Shown piece by piece: positions 13,001-22,424 of a DNA stretch of 64,000 nt. The stretch is from Heterodera schachtii (taxonomy: Eukaryota; Nematoda; Chromadorea; Rhabditida; Heteroderidae), in the NCBI GenBank assembly GCA_023374025.1, contig SIJG01000001.1:2851787-2915786 (forward strand), in the 5' to 3' direction. Positions within the stretch are counted from its first letter, which is position 1. Each line of letters begins with the position of its first letter. Below the pieces are notes generated by a model. That model was not told the origin of the DNA, searched no databases, and saw only the letters and a list, made by a program, of their open reading frames with translations. The position numbers and the translations under genes were made by a program.

Positions 13001-15115
13001 TCAATAGAAAAGGGACAAAAAGTTGATATAGTATTTATAGATTTTGAAAAAGCTTTTGATTCAGTGCCAATAAATTTGTTAATTGTTAAACTTCAGAACA
13101 TAGGTATTTCTGGGAAAATACTGAAATTTCTTCAAAATTTTCTAACGTATAGATCATATAGAGTTAAAATTGGAGAGTATTATTCCGAAAGTTTTAGAAC
13201 TTATTCCGGTGTCCCACAGGGCAGTGTCCTCGGGCCTCTTCTTTTTTTGATTTTTATAAATGACCTTACTAATTTTATTCCGCCTGAAGTCGGAATTAAA
13301 TTGTATGCCGATGATGTTAAAATTTACATTTCGCATGATAATGACGCGAAAAGGGATTTACTCTCTTTAGCGTTGGCTAACTTAGCCAAATGGTCAAAAG
13401 ACAATGGCATAGCCATTGCGCATGAGAAATGCGCAGTATTATATTTAGGAAAAAATAATCCTAAACATGAGTATAAAATTGGCGAGAAAGTAATTTTAAG
13501 CGTAGATTGTGTCCGTGATCTGGGAGTTTTGGTTGATCAAAAGCTCTCATTTGGCATTCATATTTCAAAAATTTTAAAGGCGGCCTATTACAAGGCATAT
13601 CAAATTTTAAAAATATTAAAAACAAGGAATATCAGTACCTTAATACTAGCATATAAAAGCTATATCAGACCTCACCTCGAATACGCATCCGAAGTATGGA
13701 ATGTCCCCGTAAAAGAACCGAGTAAAAGAATAGAAAAGGTTCAAAAATATTTCACAAGAATCGTATACAAAAAATGTGGCCTCAAGGCGGCACCATATGA
13801 AAAAAGACTTGAAATTTGCAAATTGGAGAAATTAAGTATTCGAAGGTCGCTCACTGATATGAATATGACTTACAAAATAATTAGGGGCTTAACTCATTTA
13901 GACCCAAAAAAATATTTCGAATTTTCTTCAAGATCGCAACGAAAAACATTTAGGATTCAAAACAAAAGATTCAGTAATAAATCTCGGAATAATTTCTTTA
14001 TTCGAACAATTAATCCATGGAACTGCTTACCCAAAACAGTTATGGAAATATCAGGTTTAAATAAATTTAAAAATCTTACGAAAGAATTTTATACAAAAAA
14101 TAAGTCCTGAGTGGTGGTGGTTCATCTCATCTCATTTTTTAATTTTTATGTATGGTATGTATTGTGATATTGACTTGACTTTATTTCATTTTTTTTTTAC
14201 CTGTGTTCATTACTATGTTTTCCGCTATAAGTGCAAGTATATTTGCCTTGCGGTTTGCTCAATAAATAAATAAATAAATAAATATATTTCAATGTTCGAG
14301 TTTGCCCTTCATGGCTAATATATTTACTACCAATTCTTCTAAATTTGTAGTCATGTCATACTGGTCAGATCGGGTTTTTATGATTCAAGGAACAAAGCTC
14401 AGAGGAACGGCAATTTTGTTAGACAACAAAAATTTCATTACCACTGCGCACTTGGGGCTCGTCCATGGAAGGACTTATGCGGTATGGCAACAGGGCGGGC
14501 TGAGTTATCATGCCGACTGCTGCGTTGTACATAACGCCATCGAGGACTTTGCTGTTTTACATTCGAAAGATGCATTTAACGCCGATTTACACATTGGAAC
14601 GCTGACCAAAGGAGCAAATTTTTACCTAGTCGTATGTAAATAATTGTGTATTAGTAGGTTACTCTTTATGCATGTTTTAAAAATCGGTCCCGTGGGCTTT
14701 TCATGTTTCATTCTGTCCTGTTCCAAATTTTCCCTGAAATTCGAGTCAACTCTAAAAAGCATTTAACTCTCATATTTAAGAGTTACCCACTTGGTTCTGA
14801 AGTTCATGGTCCCCGTTTTTCCAAAGGAATAATCGGACAAATGGCAGAAAGAGAGCTAAGTGAGAAAAATATGTAATGATTATTATAAAATTTTGCTGTT
14901 TAGTAGGAACACCAGGCAGCAACCAAGGCAGTAGTGGTGGAGCCATAATCAATCTTGCCGGTGAATTATCCGGGATCTTGATTGGTTCAGACCTAAAATT
15001 GACTGTTGATGCGCCATTTTCAGATTGGATCCAATCTCTGTTCGAAATAAGACACGTTAAAATATTGGATATAAATTATATTTTCAAAGTCAATTTACAA
15101 TCTGCTTTCCAATAA
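10097..15115 (+). CDS. Secreted trypsin-fold serine peptidase, 260 aa, interrupted by a LINE
   Basis: Exons 10097-10187, 10271-10390, 14351-14631, 14781-14859, 14904-15115; phases agree. Residues 1-18 are a hydrophobic signal peptide; exon 2 encodes a charged amphipathic helix, probably a short coiled coil; exons 3-5 encode a chymotrypsin-fold domain. Candidate triad: His in ITTAHLGLVHG, Asp in IEDFAVL, Ser in GSNQGSSGGAI. The motifs resemble HtrA-like or general trypsin-like peptidase domains more than classic trypsin (no TAAHC or GDSGG). Exon 3 exists twice because of the LINE's target duplication. The upstream copy (10509 onward) has a 1-bp deletion that shifts the frame; the downstream copy is intact. 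A full protein therefore needs splicing from exon 2 across the LINE to 14351. Substrate unknown; the signal peptide suggests secretion. Confidence 0.8.
10438..10937 (+). repeat. Upstream copy of the ~500-bp target-site duplication (frameshifted exon 3)
   Basis: This segment is repeated at 14280-14780 with only two visible differences: C/A in the codon after TACTGGT (about 10526) and a missing C in GGGGCTCGTC-ATGG (about 10621). It starts inside intron 2, contains all of exon 3 with both splice sites, and ends exactly at the intron-3 acceptor (TTTAAG). The deletion truncates the reading frame, so this exon copy is dead unless skipped. Confidence 0.9.
10942..11763 (+). CDS. LINE ORF1 protein, 273 aa
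   Basis: An uninterrupted frame starting 5 bp inside the element. Residues about 20-80 contain a Gln-rich stretch and leucine heptads (LSSRIGNLEKLLQQLI; LDKLEQLVATL), a likely coiled coil for trimerisation. The C-terminal half is basic and resembles the RNA-binding, nucleic-acid-chaperone region of LINE ORF1p (ARRDMTHNELSILYDLRKKA). No CCHC knuckle is visible. ORF1p packages the LINE RNA. The intact frame contrasts with the damaged ORF2. Confidence 0.75.
   Translation: MTKSKRRHADDLANTSASSSEQQQQQFASLSSRIGNLEKLLQQLIKANDPDKDNANPIDQLTFRLDKLEQLVATLVKQFPNCETANVQNMNGHNNGTTSAPRNIPWGCPPPFGPSQFTRMMNDAIIDSETIKEKSMRAVVERLPEHLNELDVVKQIADECGLLAEIDLKNVHRHPRIAREGSTRPRIVKIPFSSQKFRNLFLYKFRSTLSKMPVIPHNLIARRDMTHNELSILYDLRKKAYEANQAAGMFKYIVVDLELKALSNPKPLRTRDL
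11812..14110 (+). pseudogene. LINE ORF2: endonuclease remnant plus reverse transcriptase, frameshifted
   Basis: From about 11812 the frame reads CLLFNARSLPNKIPDLNF, the N-terminal APE-endonuclease block, and then jumps to DLILSNPNQLV ... TSDHHMIEF, its C-terminal block: the middle of the nuclease is missing. A frame change occurs in A-rich sequence near 12235-12265. From 12395 one frame (571 aa) covers the reverse transcriptase with FIDFEKAFDSV, the VPQGSVLGPLLFLIFINDL block and the YADDVK catalytic motif, then the usual C-terminal region ending near 14110. The polymerase would be intact if expressed, but the protein as a whole is broken. Confidence 0.85.
14280..14780 (+). repeat. Downstream copy of the ~500-bp target-site duplication (intact exon 3)
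   Basis: Near-identical to 10438-10937. It carries the acceptor at 14350, the intact exon 14351-14631 and intron 3 up to its AG. Exon 4 follows immediately at 14781. Confidence 0.9.
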
Positions 15116-15575
15116 ATTGTAATTTGTTTAACCAAAGTTTTGTTCATTGTTATCTTTATTAATTTGAAAGTCTATTTCCACTTTATGAAAATGTGCTTCT
15201 TAAATTTTTAAATTTATTCGTAGAAACCACAAAACACCATTGCACACGGCGAGTCAATTTGGGCTCCCAGTACAAATAAGTATTTTTTATTTGGTAATCA
15301 CAACGCCAAAACTTTTCTAAACATAAATTTTTTGGATTTTCCCTTGTAAAAATAGAAGAGCCAATCTCGAGTTAAAAACTTAACTTTCACAAAATATACT
15401 TGGAATCACTAGAGAGGGTAATATGCCTATGCAAAATTTTAAGAAAATCTGTGCATAGAGAAAATTTTTTAGCATAGCAATTAATCTTTTTCCTGTTATG
15501 AGGTAAAAAATTTCATAATATCCATTCTAATAATTCGATGATGTACGGTAAACACGGTAGGGGAGGGTTCATTGC
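15116..15575. other. AT-rich 3' flank of the peptidase gene
   Basis: No ORF or array recognised. TTCATTGCC motifs begin near 15568 and recur at about 16000 and 16030, suggesting an older repeat into which the next element inserted. Confidence 0.4.
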
Positions 15576-15583
15576 CGCGGTTT

Positions 15584-15992
15584 GGACGACACCCAACTCG
15601 TACTAGGCCAACTCGTACTGCCCCAACTCGTACTGTTTTTTGACAAAAAATGGTCATAACTTTTGTCAAAGTCGACCAAATTAAATATTCTTGGTACCAT
15701 TCGGTAGCCCTTAATGTTCTCTATCTAACGACCAAGTTTCAAAAAATTCGATAAAGTTTGAAAAAAGTTATGCACGAAAACATTTTTTTACGATTTTTGG
15801 CCATAACTTTTTTGAAAAGCAATAAAATTTTCTTGTATTTTGCAGATAGATGGAGAACATTAAGACCTATCGAATGGTACCAAGAATGTTTAATTTGGTC
15901 GACTTTGACAAAAGTTATGACCATTTTTTTGTCGAAAAACAGTACGAGTTGGGGCAGTACGAGTTGGCCTAGTACGAGTTGGGTTTTTACCC
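15584..15992. mobile_element. Foldback element with CCAACTCGTACTG arrays
   Basis: Three copies of an AACTCGTACT unit on the left (15592-15641) face three inverted copies on the right (15942-15986). The interior is a long hairpin around a CCATAACTTTT / TTGGTACCATTCG core. The direct repeat CGCGGTTT flanks it at 15576-15583 and 15993-16000, a clean 8-bp target duplication. The outer ends are GGACGACACC and, inverted, GGGTAAAAACC. There is no coding capacity, so it must be mobilised in trans. Confidence 0.85.
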
Positions 15993-16177
15993 CGCGGTTT
16001 CATTGCCAGCGATTTTTTGCCGGGGAGGTTTCATTGCCAAAATGTTTTAATAATATTGTCGAATTAATATAATTAAATATCCTTTTTCGACATCTATTTA
16101 TGCTTTTTTGTTAACACGAAATTTTTTATTAATGAAAAAATTCTTAAAAGAAGAAATTGAAATTAGCACACAACATA

Positions 16178-16240
16178 AGGAGGACTTGAACCTGAGATCC
16201 CCCTTTTGATGACTAACTCACAGACCACTGAGACAAAACC
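16178..16240 (-). repeat. tRNA-like remnant (A and B box)
   Basis: On the minus strand the sequence has TCTCAGTGG (A-box type) and, 36 bases later, GGTTCAAGTCC (perfect B box). The cloverleaf stems are poor, so this looks like a tRNA pseudogene or SINE head rather than a working tRNA. Confidence 0.5.
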
Positions 16241-17437
16241 AACTTAATTGTATTTGGAGCCCAAAATTGATTCGCCGTGTGCAGTCAAAACGTTGTAGGA
16301 ACAAAATTTTCATAAATTCATCAAATTTGTTTTCAGTAACAGATGGTAAGACATCCTTTCTGTAACATTGGTGTACTGCGAAAGTCCGATGATAACGCAC
16401 TGATGAATGGACAGTTAGCGTTAAAGGTTTTAAAATTAGAAAATAATTAGAGACCGGACTTTTAGGCACGAAAATTTCCCAAATAGGCACCTAAAATAGG
16501 CACGAAAAATGTGAAAAAAGGCATAAAAATGAACAAAACGTCAAAAAAGGCACGAAAAATTGGAAAAAGGCAGCAAAAATCAACATTTTTCTAGCAAAAA
16601 ATTTTCCAAAAGACTTTTTGCTCTTCAGGGCTAACTTTTTTTTCTCCTATGTTATATCAACTACAGAACCGGAGAAAAAGGAATAAATTTTTGATGTTCA
16701 AATTTCAAAAACCAAGGTATAACTGTGAGTCCAACTGGTAAAATTTTTTTGGAAGTTGTAAGAAATATGATCAGAAAAATTGCAAGAAATTTCCATTTTT
16801 TTTGAAAAATAAGATAAATTGGCAATGTTTTACAATTATGTATTTAATTTGGGTTTTTAATAGGGTTAGATGGGCACCGGGTATTTGGGCAAAACCGGGC
16901 TCGGGTATTAAAAAACTGAGCGTGCGGGTCGGGTACCCGGGCTCGCCTAAATTTTTTAATGAAAATCTGCTAAAATTATAGTCATAATTCTCAATTTGAT
17001 CAAAAAAAAATAACAATATTAATTAAGGGGTGTGAAATTATCGCACTTTATTTCGGCGCTCACATGTGCCCGCGGTGTCATGAGTTCATGCCGGTACTCA
17101 AACAATTTTACAATCAGGTTGGATTGGCGATTTTCGATTTGTGGCATTCATGAAAAATGGGGGTCCCGTATTCTCGTTTATTACAGACTGTTGAGAAATT
17201 ATAGGTTCAAAAATTGAAGACACGTAACTTTTTATAGGGCAAGAAAAAATATGAAAAAATTCACGCCAATTTCCGAGATTAGTCACAAACCAATGCAATA
17301 TCAAAAACCAGAAGGCTTCGGTTCCACTTTCTCTGAATAGTATAGGTATATCGGTAAGTGTACATGGTAGCCCACTTTTTTTGAAAAACAAAAATTGAAA
17401 TTTTTCTTTTTCAAAAAAGGGGGCCTACCATGTACAC
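16241..17437. other. Repeat mosaic
   Basis: Contains an orphan end TAGAGACCGG at 16448 followed by AGGCACGAAAA units, an orphan TAGGGTTAGATGGGCAC end at about 16862 followed by CGGGTA units, and an inverted repeat arm at 17340-17435 (GGTATATCGGTA / TACCATGTACAC). No gene seen. Confidence 0.5.
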
Positions 17438-18134
17438 CAGGGATGGCACGGAATTCTGATTTCCGACATTTTTGGGGTCGGAATTCCGATTTCCGAAAAA
17501 ATTTTGGACGTCGGAATTCCGACTTCCTATTTCCGAAATTTTTGATAAAGGTCGGAAATTTTTTTTTTAATTTTTTTCAAAAAATTAACAATTTTTTACA
17601 GTTTTTGTTAATAAATTGCACTGAAATTTTCAGAAAAATTTCCCGGCGGCGCCTATCGGCACTGCCGGACCCTAAAAATAATAGTTTTCTTGAGAAATTT
17701 TTGAACTCAAAATCGCTAATGGTCATTTTTTGGACAAAATTTGTTAACAATTTGCATTAAAAATCAGAAAAATTTCCCCGGCGGCGCCTATCGGCAGCGC
17801 CGGATTCCTCCCCCGCCATGTTTTCAAAAATTTTGAAAAAACGCACCGCAAAAAAAGGTAAAATTTTTGATGAAAATCATAGAATAATTTTCTTAAAACA
17901 AAAATGTATTTAATAGATCAAAAAAGTTTTGAATCACCTTTTACTTGGTTAAGAATTTAAAATTTAGCCTATTAAGATATTTAGAAATTTTTTTATTATA
18001 TTTTATGTTTTTTGAAAAATTTCCGACTTCCGAATTCCGACGTTTTTGGGGTCGGAATTCCGACTTCCGAAAATTTTTTGTGCCTCGGAATTCCGATTTC
18101 CGAAAATTTTTGGGGCCTCGGAATGCCATCCCTG
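17438..18134. mobile_element. hAT-type MITE with CGGAATTCCGATTTCCG arrays
   Basis: The ends are CAGGGATGGCA and its inverse TGCCATCCCTG, the classic hAT terminus, and the flanks are the 8-bp direct repeat ATGTACAC (17430-17437, 18135-18142). Just inside each end lie three to four copies of a unit of the form TCGGAATTCCGATTTCCGAAAATTTTTGG. The middle contains two GGCGGCGCCTATCGGC motifs. There is no transposase. Confidence 0.9.
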
Positions 18135-18349
18135 ATGTACACTATTACCGGTATATCTCTGCAAGAGTCCTAGAATGATACCAAATTTGTCCAGTTTTGG
18201 CTTTCTAAATTTTTTCATTTTCAAACAAAATTTACTGCAAAAAATTGGGGGCCATCAAGCCATTTTTCGAAAAATATTATTGTTAAATCTTCATAAATTT
18301 GTTTCATGCATTATTTTTTATATTACCCGGAATAATTGTATGTTTTCAG

Positions 18350-20453
18350 TTGAAAAAATCTCCCGACGCAGTGCCTTTTGAAATTGTTTTTGTGCCCTTT
18401 GACCGTTCCGAGGACGAATTCCGCAATTCTCTGTGCGATTTGTACGACGATTGGCTGTACATTCCCTATGGAAGTGTTCACATTAAGTGAGAAAATTTGT
18501 AAAAAAAATCAAGGGGAAAAAGCGGGCAATAGCTTCGTTGGAAATACTAGTATTGGTTCCTAATTGTCCTCAAAATAGTTTGCCAAAGTTTCTAGGTGCT
18601 GGTCACGAATCTGCTCATTGTCAGACTTAAAATTTTGAAATGCAACATATAGAATTATAAAAAACTAAAACACACGGAAACGAATCACCGCCACCGCATA
18701 CGCACTTTTTAGCGGCGATGCTTTTACCAAAAATTTTTGGGGAACAGAGGGGTTAGGCGGTGCCATGGGCGTCGCCATGGAAATTTGAAGAATTTTAAGA
18801 TTTTTTAAAATTGATCAAAATAATGCCATGTTATTAATAAAAATTTGGTATAAAAGTTCAAAAAATAAACTTGATTTTTTCTTTCGAATGCTCATTTTCA
18901 AGGACATCCTAAATTCAAGGATATTTTTAAAATTTTCAAGTGAGAGGGCCAATTTGGTACTTGTGCAACGCCCATAAAAAATTTTTTATATTATTTTTAT
19001 AATCAATTTGTATAGGTTTTCGGGGTCGCTGATCACGAATCTGAACTCAGAATCTGCTAGTTCGAACCTCGAACCCGAATTCGAACATTTGCAAAAAAAC
19101 TTCCAATGATCGTAAAAATTCTTGCTATGGCGGTTATTGACTTAAAAGCATAAAAATCAATTTTTGAAAATTTTTTTGCACATGTTCGGGTTCGGGATTC
19201 GAAATAGCACGATTCTAAGTTCAAATTCGTGATAAGCGACCCCGAAAACCTTTAAAAATTGGTTTTAAAAAATAATATATAAAAAAATATTTATGGGGTG
19301 TAAACTCAGGGTTGGTATCATCCAGTCGTCTTCCAAGGACGGGTATGCCGATTTGCAAGTACATAATTGGGAAATTTCATGAAATCCAAGGACATTTAAA
19401 ATTTTTGCTATATGCAGTGAAACTGGTTAATATTTGTTCAAATGGCTTGTATTTTGATTTTTTCCAAATTTTTTTGTTTTCACTGATCATTTTCCTCATT
19501 TGCGACGACTTTTTCTGCTTGAAAAAACGCTTTTTTTTTGCGGCGCGCTTATTCCAAAATTTTGTGGGACAGGGGGGGGGGGGGGGTTTGGCGGCGCCGA
19601 TAAGCGCCGCCAGAAAAAAAAATTGTATTTTTAATACGATTTGTTTACAGATTTTTGTCCAAAAATGACCAAATTTGCGATTTTGGGCTAATTTTTTAAG
19701 AAAAATAGTGACTTTGTGCCATAAAATTCAAAATTCTCAACCATGAGAAAAAATTTACGACATAATCATAATTTAATCAAAAAATGAGGGAACAAATTTG
19801 TATTACCAAAAATTCATATAGAATTATGTCTGGATGAGCAGAGTTTAATTCTTTTATTTTGTACGAAGAGTTACATCTACATACCTATGTAGTAAAACTA
19901 TTTTATCATTAGGTCACTGGCCGCGAGGTTTAACATCATTAATTGGGGAGTCATTCCGGCATTGGTTGTGCTTAAGCAGGACGGCACTTTGATAACCATG
20001 GGTGGGCAAGCAGATGTTCAGGTGAGGGAGCAATACTGAAAAGGGGTGGACTCGAACAAATAAAGGCCGAAATTGCCAACTAAGCCGGTATTCAGGTCTA
20101 AGTCCAAACAGAAACTGGTAGACGTTTAAATAATGAAAAACTGAAATTTAACATTGCTTCAAAAAAAATATTGAACCCATTTTTAGACTAAAAATAGAAA
20201 ATCGTAAAATTTGAATTTTCGACTTTTTGTTCGAATTCGGGTCCGGGGACCGTAATTGGTCGAAATGGGTGCCGAATTCATGATCAGCCCGAAAACCCCA
20301 TAAAAAGTGTTTTTTATGACTTTTGAAAACACAAAAAATTTTCGAAAAAAAGGAGAGGGGGGGACAAATTGCACTATTACCCCAAAATTCATTGACTCTT
20401 CATTTTAGTATTCGTCAGCATCAGAAGCAATGGCCTACTGGCGGTCCTCGTGA
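18350..20453 (+). CDS. Nucleoredoxin/tryparedoxin-like thioredoxin fold, C-terminal exons only
   Basis: Exons 18350-18486, 19913-20021 and 20409-20453 join in phase and end at a stop. The peptide reads VPFEIVFVPFDRSEDEF ... WLYIPYG ... FNIINWGVIPALVVLKQDGT, the middle and C-terminal part of the thioredoxin-like domain of nucleoredoxins, with the cis-proline loop (VIPALV). The first exon, which should carry the W-C-x-x-C active site, was not found between 15.1 and 18.3 kb, a stretch filled by mobile elements. Either the 5' exon is further away or was destroyed, making this a pseudogene. Intron 2 holds a foldback element. The family reduces disulfides; location unknown here. Confidence 0.65.
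18968..19296. repeat. Palindromic repeat of the GGGGTCGCTGATCAC family
   Basis: Inverted arms run from CCCATAAA (18970) and back to TTTATGGGG (19294), carrying GGTTTTCGGGGTCGCTGATC, a TTCGAACC/CGAACCCGAATTCG segment and a central AT-rich hairpin. The same sequence, whole or half, recurs at about 20200-20310, 21450-21560, 21690-21850, 24105-24425, 29480-29570, 30690-30785, 32290-32360, 35495-35545 and 36040-36085. Confidence 0.8.
20044..20092 (-). repeat. tRNA-like remnant
   Basis: On the minus strand GGCTTAGTTGG (A box) and TGTTCGAGTCC (B box) occur at near-normal spacing. The arms are truncated and the stems do not fold well, so it is a pseudogene or SINE piece. Confidence 0.45.
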
Positions 20454-20920
20454 AGCATGCTATTGCTCGTTTGATGCTCTATCAGAGCTGAGCTATACTA
20501 ACGGGGGTAGCGTTGTATTGGGACGAAGAAAATATCCATCTAAGAAACGGAAGAAAATGAGTGTTAAAGTAAAATCAAAGATTTGGCATTTTCATCCATT
20601 TTTGTTTTATTGCAAAGTTTCGAAAAATAAGCAAAAATGACAAAATTTTTAAAAATTCAAAAATTATGAAAAAGTCATCAAACTTTTTTTAAATGATCAG
20701 AAAACAATTCTCTATCATTTAAAATCATAAACAAAATAAAATACCTGCTGAATAAAAATATGCTAGGTGAATAATACTGAAAATTTCAAAAAAATTCATC
20801 GCCCAGCGGATCCGAACCCATGACAAATGGTGAAGAGGAAAAAATGAATCAAATTAATAATTTTTTTCTGGTTTTTTTATCTTTTTCTTATGAGCGACTG
20901 CATCAAAAATGCCGAAAACT
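20454..20920. other. AT-rich spacer with a possible B-box remnant
   Basis: At 20797-20830 the minus strand carries GGGTTCGGATCC, a B-box-like motif. No gene recognised. Confidence 0.35.
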
Positions 20921-21112
20921 CCTTCATGGTGACCTGAAAAGCCAAAATTGATAGGGTTGCCAGAAAGAGCGCAAAATTCTCTACAATATACAAAAGATTG
21001 ACTCTACGAGTAATACCCGCAGAGCACCATAAAAGGCAATTCGTTAGGGAATTTTGTGCTCTTTCTGGCAGCCCTATCAATTTTGGCTTTTCAGGTCACC
21101 ATGAAGGAATGA
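20921..21112. repeat. Near-perfect hairpin, arms ~60 bp
   Basis: TCCTTCATGGTGACCTG at 20921 is answered by its inverse ending at about 21108. The arms (20921-20984 and 21045-21112) differ by few bases, for instance GGGTTGCC/GGCAGCCC. The loop is about 60 bp. It includes an AGAAAGAGCGCAAAATTC block related to a similar inverted block at 37030 and 37880. Confidence 0.8.
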
Positions 21113-21254
21113 TCTATTCAAGTTGTATAAAAGATTTTTTTGATCAGGCTCAAAAGTTGAATGAATAAGGTGGGATCCCTGACATTTTAAAACAACCAAA
21201 CTCGGATCAATTTGGTAACATTCGAAAGCTCTTGATGAGCTAATCCCAAAAATT

Positions 21255-22110
21255 AGTGAAGCGTGACCGGGAATTTTGGGCAAAACCGGGACCGGGACCT
21301 GAGAAGCCGGGACTGGGACCTCGGTTTTTGTCCGGGACCGTGAACGGGGACCGGGACGAACCGGGAATTTGGTAATACTGTGCTTTGTTCCCCCCCACCC
21401 CTTTTTCGAAAATAATTTTCTAAAATTTAATGTCATAAAAACAAGTTTCAGGGGTTTTCGAGGTCGCTGATGAGTTTTCTGGCCGGAGAATACAGTTCTG
21501 ACACCCATTTCTACCAAAATCGAACAGCGAACCCGGACTCGAACAAAAACTCAAAATTTAATTTTCGACAAAATTCAAAATATTAGGCTTAAGCTTAGGC
21601 CTAGGCTTCATCTTAGGCTTAGTGGGCTTAGGCTTAAGGGTTCTTTTCGGTTTTGTGACCCCCCCCTGAAATTTTCAAATAAAAACTCACTTCTGGGGTA
21701 ATTTGGGGCGCTGATCACGAATATGACATTTATTTTTCAAAATTCCGAATCTCGAACCCGAATTCGAAAAAAAAATTCTAAATTCATCAATTACAAGGAA
21801 AACCTATTTCAAGGGGTTTTCGAGGTCGCTGAAAACGATTATGACATCCATTTTGACCTAATTTAAAATGAAAATAAAATAAAACATAATCTTGAATTTC
21901 AAAATCATTTTTATTGAAAAGAAGGAATTCAAATTAAAAGCACAAAATTATCCAGATTTTTCCCAATTTTTAGAGCTTTTTTGCGACATAAATTAACCGG
22001 GACTTTTTGGCTGGGAAAAGCGGAAAAAACACGGGAATTTCCCGGTCAAAATTGGTCAAAACCTGGGACTTCGGTGCTCAGTTGTCCGTGTTTTGGTCCC
22101 AGTCCCGTTG
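21255..22110. repeat. Inverted-repeat region with ACCGGGAC units
   Basis: The left side (21262-21375) has repeated ACCGGGAC/CCGGGACC units, the right side (21990-22110) the inverted or degenerate counterpart (CGGGACTTTTTGG, CCCAGTCCCG). Between lie two copies of the GGGGTCGCTGATCAC palindrome family and a short GGCTTAGG run (21585-21640). No target duplication was found, so the boundaries are approximate. Confidence 0.5.
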
Positions 22111-22255
22111 ACACTCTTTCCAAACTAGTAAATACGATAAACAAATTAATTTTTGTAAATTTTCTTTTGTTAGTTTATCGTTATTCTACATTTTTGTTGA
22201 AATTTTTAATTTTTGAAAATTGAAATCGCTCAAAATTTCCTACTGATGCATGCTT

Positions 22256-22335
22256 TTTTAATTTTGGCTTGGCGCCGAAACGACCCTGGCGCCGAAACGG
22301 CGGAAACGGTGCGCCGAAATGATACAGACTCTCAA
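22256..22335. mobile_element. Solo right end of a GGCGCCGAAAC-array element
   Basis: The string has four GGCGCCGAAA-type units and ends GATACAGACTC, matching the right end of the complete element at 50969-51356 (ends GATACAGACCC). The left part is missing. Confidence 0.6.
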
Positions 22336-22424
22336 TTTTACGCCTAAGGAAATAACCGCTGACCAACAATGTCCAAGCCTCGAAATGTCCAAGTCACGAA
22401 ATGTCCATAAGGGTAAAAAAACAC

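Larger units (their letters stand above)
10938..14279 (+). mobile_element. Non-LTR retrotransposon (LINE, CR1/Jockey-like), ~3.34 kb
   Basis: The element lies exactly between the two copies of the 500-bp duplication. It has ORF1 (10942-11763) and an ORF2 with reverse transcriptase (to 14110), a short 3' UTR, and ends in an (AATA)n tail at about 14260-14279 rather than poly(A). The organisation, the RT motifs and the microsatellite tail fit the CR1/Jockey-type LINEs. The endonuclease part of ORF2 is internally deleted and ORF2 is frameshifted, so this copy is not autonomous although the flanking duplication is about 99.6% identical and hence young. Confidence 0.9.
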
